Assembly (NCBI GenBank): GCA_024691135.1
Contig: JAILNZ010000174.1
Span: forward strand, 1-42,857
Source of the DNA: Clostridiales bacterium
GTDB taxonomy: Bacteria; Bacillota; Clostridia; Saccharofermentanales; Saccharofermentanaceae
DNA: 42,857 nt
Direction of reading: 5' to 3'
Shown here: one piece after another, positions 29,181 to 38,746 of the stretch
Layout of the letters: each line of letters begins with the position of its first letter
Numbering within the stretch: the stretch's first letter is position 1
Notes under the pieces: model-generated
Seen by the model: only the letters and a program-made list of their open reading frames with translations
Databases searched by the model: none
Told to the model about the DNA's origin: nothing
Translations under genes and position numbers: made by a program

Positions 29181-31730
29181 TCAGAGCTGGAATGTATCGT
29201 TCGGTTTGATACCTGCATCAAGGCAGAGCTTCTTAAACTCCTCCGATCCGCAGAATCCGTCAAATACCTGCTCCCTGGTAGAGCCGTTCTTGAGCTGCTT
29301 AACCCAGAATGCTTTACCTTCACTCTCGGAAGCACGGTCAAGGAATATCTTGTAGAGAACTTCTACGTAATCCTCATCAGAGAGTTTCTTGTCAGACAAC
29401 TCAGGACTGAAGATGAATCCCTTGGATACTGTCTTTCCGTCGCTGCCCTTCTTGAGCTCATTAACCCAGAAATCGAATCCGTCCGGATCAGGATCACGGG
29501 ACAGTGAGAGCTGGTAGAGCCTTGTAACGAAGGACTTAACCTTTTCTTCGTTGAATGTAAGAGTATAAGTTGTCGAGCTCGTATACTTGGACTTGGAAAC
29601 CTTGTACTGGTCGCAGAGGGAATTGAACTCCTTGGAATTCAGGAATCCTTCAAGAATGTGAGTTCTTGAGTAGTGTTCATTCTCGATCTGGCCAAGCCAA
29701 TACTTAAGGCCGTCGTCATCGGCTTCACGGCCGAGGCAAACTGTGTAAAGTCTCTTAACGAATTCCTCATCACTGAGCTTTAAGCCTTGGAACTCAGGGC
29801 TGTTATAGAAGGCTTCAGCTACCTGCTGACCGGACTGTGTATTCGTAACAAGGGCATTCATCCAGAATCTCAAACCGTCACGGTCATATTCCCTGCCCAT
29901 AAATCCGGTATAAAGTCTCTCAACGAAAGGCTTAAGAGTATTCATGCTCTTATCGACCTTGTCGGTATCAGTATAGCTTCCGGAGTTGACGCTGTAGAGA
30001 TCGAAGAACTTACGGCACTCCTGGCTTCCGGATACGATCTGATAAGGATAAAGGATACTGTAACCCTTATTCATGAGATCCTTATAATACTTGAGGCCGT
30101 CTTCATCGGCATCTCTTCCGAGAAGGACCTGATACATGATCTTAACCTGATCCTCTACAGAGAGCTTTCTGTTATTAAACTCCTGTGATTCGAAGATAGA
30201 TGCGATGACCTTGGTAGCCTCTTCACCGTTTACAAGTCTTGTTGACATTGAAGTAAGCTCATCAGACTTAGGTGCTCTTCCGAGTGCAAGCTGATAAGAG
30301 CGGTTAATGAGATCATATGCCGCATTTTCCTTGGTAGGAAGAGGACAAGCCTCGGAAGGCATATTCTTATAGACAGGGATGATAAACGTAAGCTCGGAAT
30401 TAACGATCCCTGCCTTATCGTAAGCCGTGAACATTCTCTTGGCTTCGGAAGTAGCAGACTGTGTTGCAGTCATATACTGATGTGAACATAACTTGGTGCC
30501 GGACTTCGGAGATGTATTAAATCTCATATAATAAATGGTGTTCTGACCACGTGAGGTGTAATAATCACTCATCCATTTTGCACCGCCGATAATGGAGTTG
30601 CCCTGGGAATCCCACGGGATAAGATACTTCTGATTGAACTCGGAATTCGCTACACCGTTACCGTACTGGGCAAACTTAAGTCCGACATAAGCTGAATTAG
30701 TAGCATCGGAATAAGCTCCGATGTTATAGAAGTTATAGTAACCGTTAGCACCCTTTGAGGATGTGCTGCCGTTTATGCCGACTTCCTGGATCGACCTTGC
30801 AGCAAGGAAGATAGGATTAATGGAGCTCTCATAACCTGCTATCGCGAACAGCTTGCTGTACTCGATCGAAGACTTGGCATAAGTACCCATCGTATTTGCC
30901 ATAAATGATCCCTGAAGGACCTTTGTGACATACTGATCAGGGTTATTCGGTATGGCTGCCTTGGAATAATCGAGATCCAGGAACTGGAAAACACCGTCAT
31001 CATTCAGGTTGTTACGCGGATCAAGATAATAAGCGATAAGGCCTCTTGAAGCATTTACCCAGTTAGGGGAATCGATTACCTTAAACGTATTGGTTGCCGG
31101 ATCATATACATCGGAAGCCTTGGACTTCCATGCATTATCCACCGTGTTTTCAACAAGTGAGACACCGTTACGGGACTCGAGATTAAGGACTTCATTCCAG
31201 TCGGAGTTACATGTCTGAGCCACAAACTTCCACTTAGGATGCTTCTCGTGAAGATCCCTGAGGGACTTCTTGTAGCTGTCAGGGAAATCCTTGATCTGGT
31301 CTTCAAAATTCTTATCCGCCGAAGGAGTGGACGTCGGCGTAGTCGAAGTCGTTGTAGGTGTCGGAGTTGTCGGAGTGGTCGTAACTGATATCTTTACGTA
31401 GGTCTCTGCGACATAACCCGTGTAATTCTTGTTATTCACGGTTACCGAGATCTTGCACCACTTAGCCGAACCGGATGTATCACCTGATTTGGCATTTACC
31501 GTATCTTCCACCTTGATCTTTGTTCCGTTAGTAAGGGTCGTTACGATATCTGACTTTGTCGTAGGTTCCTTACGAACATTGACCGTCGTAGTTACATTGA
31601 CGATCTCACCGTCTTTTGTATCCGCGCGGAGCATGGAATCAGGCGAGATGAACACAACGGTACAGAGCATCAGGAGCACCATACAAAGGGTCATTGATGC
31701 TTGCTTAAGTACATGAGTTTTTCGTGACAT
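29181..31730 (-). CDS. Secreted SH3b / beta-N-acetylglucosaminidase with C-terminal DUF4214 repeats
   Basis: Signal peptide; SH3b (VTTTVNVRKEPTTKSDIVTTLTNGTKIKV); glucosaminidase region (AARSIQEVGINGSTSSKGANGYYNFYNIGA); TP-rich linker; about six DUF4214-like repeats. Confidence 0.9.
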   Translation of the reverse strand: MSRKTHVLKQASMTLCMVLLMLCTVVFISPDSMLRADTKDGEIVNVTTTVNVRKEPTTKSDIVTTLTNGTKIKVEDTVNAKSGDTSGSAKWCKISVTVNNKNYTGYVAETYVKISVTTTPTTPTPTTTSTTPTSTPSADKNFEDQIKDFPDSYKKSLRDLHEKHPKWKFVAQTCNSDWNEVLNLESRNGVSLVENTVDNAWKSKASDVYDPATNTFKVIDSPNWVNASRGLIAYYLDPRNNLNDDGVFQFLDLDYSKAAIPNNPDQYVTKVLQGSFMANTMGTYAKSSIEYSKLFAIAGYESSINPIFLAARSIQEVGINGSTSSKGANGYYNFYNIGAYSDATNSAYVGLKFAQYGNGVANSEFNQKYLIPWDSQGNSIIGGAKWMSDYYTSRGQNTIYYMRFNTSPKSGTKLCSHQYMTATQSATSEAKRMFTAYDKAGIVNSELTFIIPVYKNMPSEACPLPTKENAAYDLINRSYQLALGRAPKSDELTSMSTRLVNGEEATKVIASIFESQEFNNRKLSVEDQVKIMYQVLLGRDADEDGLKYYKDLMNKGYSILYPYQIVSGSQECRKFFDLYSVNSGSYTDTDKVDKSMNTLKPFVERLYTGFMGREYDRDGLRFWMNALVTNTQSGQQVAEAFYNSPEFQGLKLSDEEFVKRLYTVCLGREADDDGLKYWLGQIENEHYSRTHILEGFLNSKEFNSLCDQYKVSKSKYTSSTTYTLTFNEEKVKSFVTRLYQLSLSRDPDPDGFDFWVNELKKGSDGKTVSKGFIFSPELSDKKLSDEDYVEVLYKIFLDRASESEGKAFWVKQLKNGSTREQVFDGFCGSEEFKKLCLDAGIKPNDTFQL

Positions 31731-31854
31731 GGTTTCTTCCTTTCAAATTTACTACCATGAGATTAACGATTATCCATATAATATTGTTGCATTCTTTTCA
31801 ATTATTTCAACCGTTATGGTATGCTCTAAGAAAAACGGCCCCGGAGGGTTTTCT

Positions 31855-32115
31855 ATGCAGCAGAGAGTAGCAGTAATAGGCATAATTATCGAAAACAGGA
31901 AGTCCATCGACGAACTTAACCACATAATCTCGGAATATTCGGAATATATTGTCGGAAGGATGGGGATCCCCTACCACAAAAGAGGGATAAGCATCATCTG
32001 CCTTTCCGTCGATGCCCCTCAGGACAAGATAAGCGGCTTATCGGGAAGGATCGGAAGACTGGACGGTATCTCCGCCAAGACAGCCTTTTCCAATGCAGTA
32101 TTTGAGGACAATTGA
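31855..32115 (+). CDS. TM1266-family iron-only hydrogenase system putative regulator
   Basis: MQQRVAVIGIIIENRKSIDELNHIISEYSEYIVGRMGIPYHKRGISIICLSVDAP; RBS GGAGGG; immediately upstream of hydG. Start reassigned from 31729. Confidence 0.82.
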   Translation: MQQRVAVIGIIIENRKSIDELNHIISEYSEYIVGRMGIPYHKRGISIICLSVDAPQDKISGLSGRIGRLDGISAKTAFSNAVFEDN

Positions 32116-32194
32116 TTATTCTTATTAAATATGATATAACCTATCACGACTAAAGAGAAAGTATCATTCTAACTCTGAAGAAAGGAAACTTAAT

Positions 32195-33613
32195 ATGTAC
32201 GATCCCAAATCGCTGAAGGCTGAAGACTTCATCAATCACGAGGAGATCCTTGAGACACTCGAATATGCTGAGGCCAATAAGAACAATCTTGAATTAATTG
32301 ATTCCATCATAAAAAAGGCAGAAGACAGAAAAGGCTTGTCACACCGTGACGCGTCTGTTCTTCTGGCATGCGAGGACGAAGAGAGAGTCAATAAGATGTA
32401 TGCCCTTGCCGAGCAGTTCAAGAAGGACTTCTACGGCAACAGGATAGTGCTCTTCGCTCCTTTATATCTCTCAAACTACTGTGTCAACGGATGTGTCTAT
32501 TGTCCATACCACATGAAGAACAAGCACATCTGCAGGAAAAAGCTCACACAGGAAGAAGTCAAAAAGGAAGTTATCGCCCTGCAGGACATGGGCCATAAGC
32601 GTCTGGCGATCGAAGCGGGCGAAGATCCGGTAAATAACCCGATCGAATATATCCTCGACTGTATCAATACGATCTATTCGATAAAACACAAGAACGGTGC
32701 CATCAGAAGAGTCAACGTTAATATCGCCGCCACAACGGTCGAAAACTACAGAAAGCTTAAAGAAGCAGGTATAGGAACATATATCCTCTTCCAGGAGACA
32801 TATCACAAGGAAAGCTACGAGAAGCTCCATCCGACAGGACCTAAGCACAATTACGCCTATCACACCGAAGCTATGGACCGCGCCATGGAAGGCGGCATTG
32901 ATGACGTGGGACTCGGCGTTCTCTTCGGCCTTGAACTCTATAAATACGAGTTCGCAGGTCTTCTCATGCACGCTGAACACCTTGAAGCTGTTCACGGCGT
33001 AGGCCCTCATACCATCTCCGTTCCGCGTATCAAGAGAGCTGATGACATTGATCCTTCCGCTTTTGATAACGGTATCGACGACGAGACATTTGCTAAGATC
33101 TGTGCTCTTATCAGGATCGCAGTTCCTTACACGGGCATGATCATCTCCACAAGAGAATCTAAGAAGGTCAGAGAAAAGGTAATCCACCTTGGTGTATCCC
33201 AGATCTCGGGAGCTTCCAGGACCAGCGTAGGCGGCTACGCCGAACCGGAGTCCGAAGAAGACAACTCGGCTCAGTTTGACGTCTCGGATAACAGGACTTT
33301 GGACGAAGTCGTTCACTGGCTCATGGAAATGAAATACATCCCTTCATTCTGCACTGCATGTTACCGCGAAGGAAGGACCGGCGACAGGTTCATGGCTCTC
33401 TGCAAGAGCAAGCAGATCCAGAACTGCTGCCACCCTAATGCCCTTCTGACGCTCAAGGAATATTTGAACGACTATGCTTCTCCTGACACGAAGCGCATCG
33501 GCGAGGAGCTTATAAAGCGTGAACTTGACAATATCCCTAATCCCAAGGCACGCGAGACCTGCGAGAAGCGCCTTGCCCTCATAGACGAAGGCACCCGCGA
33601 CCTTTACTTCTAA
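32195..33613 (+). CDS. hydG: [FeFe]-hydrogenase H-cluster radical SAM maturase HydG
   Basis: CX3CX2C SAM motif CVNGCVYCPYH followed by MKNKHICRKKLTQEEV; C-terminal CTAC-X22-C auxiliary cluster motif. Confidence 0.95.
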   Translation: MYDPKSLKAEDFINHEEILETLEYAEANKNNLELIDSIIKKAEDRKGLSHRDASVLLACEDEERVNKMYALAEQFKKDFYGNRIVLFAPLYLSNYCVNGCVYCPYHMKNKHICRKKLTQEEVKKEVIALQDMGHKRLAIEAGEDPVNNPIEYILDCINTIYSIKHKNGAIRRVNVNIAATTVENYRKLKEAGIGTYILFQETYHKESYEKLHPTGPKHNYAYHTEAMDRAMEGGIDDVGLGVLFGLELYKYEFAGLLMHAEHLEAVHGVGPHTISVPRIKRADDIDPSAFDNGIDDETFAKICALIRIAVPYTGMIISTRESKKVREKVIHLGVSQISGASRTSVGGYAEPESEEDNSAQFDVSDNRTLDEVVHWLMEMKYIPSFCTACYREGRTGDRFMALCKSKQIQNCCHPNALLTLKEYLNDYASPDTKRIGEELIKRELDNIPNPKARETCEKRLALIDEGTRDLYF

Positions 33614-33698
33614 ACTACCGCTGCTTTTCGGGTGGTGTGACCTTCCGACTCACTTCCCAACCCAGGCAGGCCACACTTCAAAAAGCATCGTTATCAAC

Positions 33699-33722
33699 CG
33701 GGACCGTTTAAATACGGTCCCT
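33699..33722 (+). terminator. Intrinsic terminator downstream of hydG
   Basis: GGGACCGT-ttaaat-ACGGTCCC followed by TTTATTATT. Confidence 0.75.
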
Positions 33723-33781
33723 TTATTATTCCCGGATAACATCCTTTTCGAAAAGGAAATGCCGGATCCGAATCATAAAAA

Positions 33782-33808
33782 AGCCGCACAGCTTTTGACT
33801 GCGCGGCT
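33782..33808 (-). terminator. Intrinsic terminator downstream of fba
   Basis: AGCCGCACAG-cttttga-CTGCGCGGCT with T-run on the minus strand. Confidence 0.75.
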
Positions 33809-33829
33809 GAAGATAATCTGTACTTAATA

Positions 33830-34798
33830 TCAGATCTTGTTGTCAGATCCAAGAACGTGAACGATCTTGTGAGCAACCATATCCTTAACAGCCTGACGTG
33901 CCGGCTTAAGATACTGACGAGGATCGAAGTGATCAGGATGCTCAGCAAAGTACTTACGGATATTACCTGTCATAGCAAGACGGATATCGGAGTCGATGTT
34001 GATCTTACATACTGCAAGCTCAGCTGCCTTACGGAGCTGCTCCTCAGGGATACCAACTGCATCAGGCATGTTTCCGCCGTACTCGTTAACCATCTTAACG
34101 AATTCCTGAGGTACGGAAGAAGAACCGTGCAATACGATAGGGAAACCAGGGAGTCTCTTGATGCACTCTCCGAGGACGTCGAATCTGAGCGGCGGAGGTC
34201 CAAGGATGCCCTCAGCATTTCTTGTGCACTGCTCAGCTGTAAACTTATAAGCACCGTGAGATGTTCCGATAGCGATAGCCAAAGAGTCACAACCTGTTCT
34301 GGATACGAACTCCTCAACTTCCTCAGGACGTGTATAAGACTCGTGACCTGCTTCTACAACGACCTCATCCTCGATACCGGCGAGAGTACCGAGCTCAGCC
34401 TCTACAACTACGCCGTGAGCGTGAGCATATTCAACTACCTGCTTCGTGAGAGCGATGTTGTCCTCAAAAGACTTGGAGGAAGCATCGATCATAACGGATG
34501 TGAAACCGCCGTCGATACAGGACTTACAAAGTTCAAACGTATCACCGTGGTCAAGGTGAAGAGCGATCGGGATCTGAGGATTCTCCAGTACAGCTGCCTC
34601 AACAAGCTTTACAAGATATGTATGGTTAGCATAAGCTCTTGCTCCCTTGGAAACCTGAAGGATAACAGGGCTGTTGAGCTCACCTGCTGCTTCTGTGATA
34701 CCTTGAACGATCTCCATGTTGTTTACGTTAAATGCACCGATAGCATAACCGCCGTCGTATGCCTTCTTAAACATTTCAGTTGTTGTTACTAATGGCAT
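33830..34798 (-). CDS. fba: Class II fructose-bisphosphate aldolase
   Basis: MPLVTTTEMFKKAYDGGYAIGAFNVNNMEI, LHLDHGDTFELCKSCIDGGFTSVMIDAS, LHGSSSVPQEF. Confidence 0.95.
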   Translation of the reverse strand: MPLVTTTEMFKKAYDGGYAIGAFNVNNMEIVQGITEAAGELNSPVILQVSKGARAYANHTYLVKLVEAAVLENPQIPIALHLDHGDTFELCKSCIDGGFTSVMIDASSKSFEDNIALTKQVVEYAHAHGVVVEAELGTLAGIEDEVVVEAGHESYTRPEEVEEFVSRTGCDSLAIAIGTSHGAYKFTAEQCTRNAEGILGPPPLRFDVLGECIKRLPGFPIVLHGSSSVPQEFVKMVNEYGGNMPDAVGIPEEQLRKAAELAVCKINIDSDIRLAMTGNIRKYFAEHPDHFDPRQYLKPARQAVKDMVAHKIVHVLGSDNKI

Positions 34799-34999
34799 AT
34801 CAATAACTCCTTAATACTTTATTTCTAATCCGCCCAAAGCGCATAATTAGTTACATTACAACTATACTTTTACACCCCTTTTAAGTCAATCAAATATTAG
34901 GGGTCAAAACCGTGAATTTTGCCGATTTTTTAACCTGATCAGCCACACTTTACCAATTCGATAATCATTTGAAAAAACGGCCCTCAAAAGCAAAAAAAA

Positions 35000-35034
35000 G
35001 ATGCCTCAAGAGCCAAGATCAGCCTTGAGACATC
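35000..35034 (-). terminator. Intrinsic terminator
   Basis: GATGCCTCAAG-N13-CTTGAGACATC inverted repeat with T-run (minus strand). Confidence 0.7.
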
Positions 35035-35055
35035 CTCAATATTCATTATAACGGT

Positions 35056-35871
35056 TTACTCGCCTTTGATATCCTCAGCCTTCTCTTCAACGGCTTCCTT
35101 GATATCTTCGGCTTTCTCAGCGACCGCTTCTTCAGCAACCCCTGCCTTCTCTTCAACAGCGTCCTTTACCTCTTCAGCTGTCTCGGAAACGCCGCTTCTC
35201 TTTGCAGACTTCTCGGCCTCTGCCTCGCCCATGACGTTTTCAACGATATTCTTTATATCTTCCTCGCCGCCGAGCTCGGTCTTCTCGAGCTTCTTCTTAC
35301 CGTATTCCGGCTTGATGGCATTCTCGAGGTTTCTCGCGCCATAGGCATCCGCGATGGCAAATACCTCATCCTTGAGCTTAAAGAAGTCCTCGCGTGAAGC
35401 AAGATCCTTTGTAGTTGTCTGATAACATGCGTCATCAAGAACGTTATCAAGTACGAGGTAATATACCTTCTCGTTACCGCCGAGTGCCGAATTCTCCAGA
35501 AGTTCCTCAGCCTTATCAGGTTCGCCTTCACGGGCATCAAAAGTCTCGAACGGAATAGTGATGAGACTATATCTGTAGCGGAGGACTATCTTCTTCTGGT
35601 TGTAGTCTAAAGCGATCCTGTACTTGGCAATTAGGAATGTATGTACGAACACCAATACCGAGATAATAAAACAGAGTATCGACAGACATGCAAAGAGTAT
35701 GCTCTTGTAGCTTCCTACAAAGAAGAAGACCGCAAGTACCACAAATGCTATGATGAGGGGGATCGTGATGATCCTTCTCATGTTTATCTGCTTACTGTTT
35801 GCTGCAAAGCAATGAACTCCTTCCTGGGGAAGTTGTGCAACCTTTGCTTCATCAATTGTATTCGTTTCCAT
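35056..35871 (-). CDS. Membrane protein with PH-like region and charged repetitive C-terminal tail
   Basis: Two TM helices (IITIPLIIAFVVLAVFFFVG; ILFACLSILCFIISVLVFVHTFLI), then AEEVKDAVEEKAGVAEEAVAEKAEDIKEAVEEKAEDIKGE. Confidence 0.7.
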   Translation of the reverse strand: METNTIDEAKVAQLPQEGVHCFAANSKQINMRRIITIPLIIAFVVLAVFFFVGSYKSILFACLSILCFIISVLVFVHTFLIAKYRIALDYNQKKIVLRYRYSLITIPFETFDAREGEPDKAEELLENSALGGNEKVYYLVLDNVLDDACYQTTTKDLASREDFFKLKDEVFAIADAYGARNLENAIKPEYGKKKLEKTELGGEEDIKNIVENVMGEAEAEKSAKRSGVSETAEEVKDAVEEKAGVAEEAVAEKAEDIKEAVEEKAEDIKGE

Positions 35872-35949
35872 ATTTCCCTCCTGCGGGTAAAACTCATTTC
35901 AAAATGGATTTTAACATAAATACCGCAAAAATATCATCTTATTTTGAAA

Positions 35950-38607
35950 TTATTGTTCGTTTTTTAGCATCGCGATTCTCTCTTCGACACCCTTATACAT
36001 CTCGATATACTTGGCCTGCTTTTCCTTTTCGGCGTTGATGACCTTCTCAGGGGCCTTGCTTACGAAAGCCTCATTGGAAAGCTTACCGTTAACACGGTCG
36101 ATCTCCTTCTGGAGATTATCCTTCTCCTTGGAAAGTCTCTCAAGCTCCTTATCGATATCGATAAGGTCTCCGAGAGGTATATAGACCTCGCCGCCTGCAA
36201 AGACACATGCGACAGCCGTTGCAGGAATGCCTGACTTGTCGGACTTTGTCTCGAGAGAACTTACCGAAGCAAGACGCTCAAGGAAAGCCTTACCGTCCTC
36301 AAACATCGATGCGATCGACTGATTCTCGGTAACTACGATGATATGAGCCTTTCTCGAAGGAGCAACACCCATCTCTGATCTGATATTACGGATCGAGCGG
36401 ATTGCATCCATAAGGGTATTCATCATCTTTTCTTCAGAATCAAACTTATAATCCTCGAAAACAGTCGGCCAGTCAGAGATCATGATGGAATCTGACTTAC
36501 CGTCGATAACGAGATTTCTGTAAACTTCCTCAGTAATGAACGGCATGAACGGATGCAGGAGCTGCATGCTTATACCGAGTACCTTATTAAGGAGATACTG
36601 AGCCTCAAGTCTTGTAGGACACTCCTTATCGAAAAGACGGCTCTTTGCGATCTCGATATACCAGTCGCAGTAGTTCTCCCAGATGAAGTCAACGATCTTG
36701 GACAAAGCTACGCCGTAATCGTAGTTCTCGATATTTGAAGAAGCCTCAGAGATGAGTTTGTTGAGCTTATTGAGGATCCACTTATCCTCCAAAGTAAACT
36801 TGGACTCGTCAACACCTGAGAAGTCGAGATCGTCTTCACAGTTCATGAGAACGAACTTCATGGCATTCCAGATCTTATTGGAGAAGTTACGGCCCATGTC
36901 GATCTTATCCTGCTGGAATCTCTGGTCGTTACCCGGAGCATTACCTGTAACAAGAGCAAATCTCAATGAGTCAGCACCGGACTGGGCGATGATCTCCAAC
37001 GGATCGATTCCGTTACCGAGAGACTTACTCATCTTACGGCCCTGGGAGTCACGAACGAGACCATGGATCAATACCGTATCGAACGGAGCCTTACCCATAT
37101 GTGCACAACCTGCAACCATCATACGGGATACCCAGAATGTAATGATGTCATAACCTGTAACGAGTGTATTTGTCGGATAGAAATACTTAAGATCTTCAGT
37201 ATCCTTAGGCCAGCCGAGTGTAGAGAAAGGCCACAGAGCTGAAGAGAACCATGTATCGAGTGTATCAGGATCCTGACGCATCGGCTTACCGCACTTAGGA
37301 CAAACCGGTGCCGTGTCCTTGGTAACTACCAACTCACCGCAATCATCACAGTAGAATGCAGGGATCTGATGTCCCCACCAGAGCTGACGTGAGATACACC
37401 AGTCACGGATATCCTCCATCCAGTTAAAGTAGTTCTTATCAAATCTCTCAGGAACGAACTTGGTCTCGCCTGTCTTAACTGCTTCGATAGCCGGCTTAGC
37501 GAGTTCTTCCATCTTAACGAACCACTGGAGTGAAACCCTTGGCTCGATAGTTGTTCCGCAACGGTAACATGTACCAACGTTATGGTTATGAGGTTCAACC
37601 TTGATGAGGAATCCACCCTCTTCGAGATCCTTGACGATAGCCTTACGGGCTTCGAATCTGTCCATACCGGCATACTTAGGATAATCATCAGTGATCTTCG
37701 CGTCATCAGTCATGACATTGATGACCTCGAGATTATGACGAAGTCCTACTTCAAAGTCGTTAGGATCGTGTGCAGGAGTGATCTTAACTACACCGGTACC
37801 GAAATCGATATCAACGTAGTTATCTGCAACAACAGGGATCTTACGTCCAACCAAAGGAAGAATGAGGTTCTTACCGATAAGATCCTTGTAACGCTCATCT
37901 TTGGGGTTAACAGCAACAGCCGTATCGCCAAGGAGTGTCTCAGGACGTGTTGTAGCGAGCTCAACATAACCTGTTCCGTCCTCGAACGGATATCTTAAGT
38001 GCCAGAAAGCACCTGCCTGATCCTCATATTCAACCTCGGCATTGGAGATCGATGTAAGGCAATGAGGACACCAGTTGATGATCCTCTCGCCTCTGTAGAT
38101 CAAACCTTCGTTATAGTACTTGATGAATACGTCCTTAACAGCCTCAGAACAGCCTTCATCCATTGTGAAACGCTCTCTGGACCAGTCACAGGATGAACCG
38201 AGCTTCTTGAGCTGCTCAACGATCTTACCGCCGTACTGCTTCTTCCAGTCCCAGGCTCTCTCGAGGAACTTTTCTCTTCCGAGATCATCCTTTGTGAGAC
38301 CTTCTTCACGCATCGTCGCAACTATCCTTGCCTCAGTAGCAATGGAAGCATGGTCCGTTCCGGGAACCCACAAAGCCTCAAAGCCCTTCATTCTCTTATA
38401 TCTGATCAATATATCCTGAAGAGTATTGTCGAGAGCGTGACCCATATGGAGCTGTCCCGTAATGTTCGGAGGTGGCATCACCACGCAAAAAGGCTTCTTA
38501 TCAGGATTTACCTTTGCGCCAAAATATCCTTTGTTCATCCATTCCGAATAAAGCCTTGGCTCAGCCTCATTCGGATCAAAAGATTTGCTAATGCCATCAG
38601 TTCTCAT
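35950..38607 (-). CDS. valS: Valyl-tRNA synthetase
   Basis: PPPNITGQLHMGHALDNTLQD, KMSKSLGNGIDPLE, C-terminal coiled coil. Confidence 0.97.
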   Translation of the reverse strand: MRTDGISKSFDPNEAEPRLYSEWMNKGYFGAKVNPDKKPFCVVMPPPNITGQLHMGHALDNTLQDILIRYKRMKGFEALWVPGTDHASIATEARIVATMREEGLTKDDLGREKFLERAWDWKKQYGGKIVEQLKKLGSSCDWSRERFTMDEGCSEAVKDVFIKYYNEGLIYRGERIINWCPHCLTSISNAEVEYEDQAGAFWHLRYPFEDGTGYVELATTRPETLLGDTAVAVNPKDERYKDLIGKNLILPLVGRKIPVVADNYVDIDFGTGVVKITPAHDPNDFEVGLRHNLEVINVMTDDAKITDDYPKYAGMDRFEARKAIVKDLEEGGFLIKVEPHNHNVGTCYRCGTTIEPRVSLQWFVKMEELAKPAIEAVKTGETKFVPERFDKNYFNWMEDIRDWCISRQLWWGHQIPAFYCDDCGELVVTKDTAPVCPKCGKPMRQDPDTLDTWFSSALWPFSTLGWPKDTEDLKYFYPTNTLVTGYDIITFWVSRMMVAGCAHMGKAPFDTVLIHGLVRDSQGRKMSKSLGNGIDPLEIIAQSGADSLRFALVTGNAPGNDQRFQQDKIDMGRNFSNKIWNAMKFVLMNCEDDLDFSGVDESKFTLEDKWILNKLNKLISEASSNIENYDYGVALSKIVDFIWENYCDWYIEIAKSRLFDKECPTRLEAQYLLNKVLGISMQLLHPFMPFITEEVYRNLVIDGKSDSIMISDWPTVFEDYKFDSEEKMMNTLMDAIRSIRNIRSEMGVAPSRKAHIIVVTENQSIASMFEDGKAFLERLASVSSLETKSDKSGIPATAVACVFAGGEVYIPLGDLIDIDKELERLSKEKDNLQKEIDRVNGKLSNEAFVSKAPEKVINAEKEKQAKYIEMYKGVEERIAMLKNEQ

Positions 38608-38710
38608 GGGAACTCTCCTTTATAATAAATAATAATATAGCAATATATTATCTAATGTTTAACTCAAAAAATCAATAGCGGACATTGCCGTGGTTTTCTG
38701 CATAAAAAAA

Positions 38711-38732
38711 CGGGTGCCTCATTTGGCACCCG
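38711..38732 (-). terminator. Intrinsic terminator downstream of ROK kinase
   Basis: CGGGTGCC-tcattt-GGCACCCG with TTTTTTT on the minus strand. Confidence 0.85.
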
Positions 38733-38746
38733 GCAGATATCTTATC

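Noticed and set aside
31322-31380. Thr/Pro-rich repeat-like DNA in the glucosaminidase gene (and near 1400-1430 in the deacetylase gene)
   Set aside because: Encodes ordinary TP-rich linkers of secreted proteins, not a tandem DNA repeat of separate interest.
32471-33316. 281-aa minus-strand ORF opposite hydG
   Set aside because: Antisense shadow of a highly conserved radical SAM gene.
33857-34792. 311-aa plus-strand ORF opposite fba
   Set aside because: Exactly antisense to a conserved aldolase; composition is typical of a shadow ORF with no recognisable motif.
38608-38700. Possible T-box leader upstream of valS
   Set aside because: The leader is only ~90 bp, AT-rich and lacks a T-box sequence or antiterminator/terminator pair.
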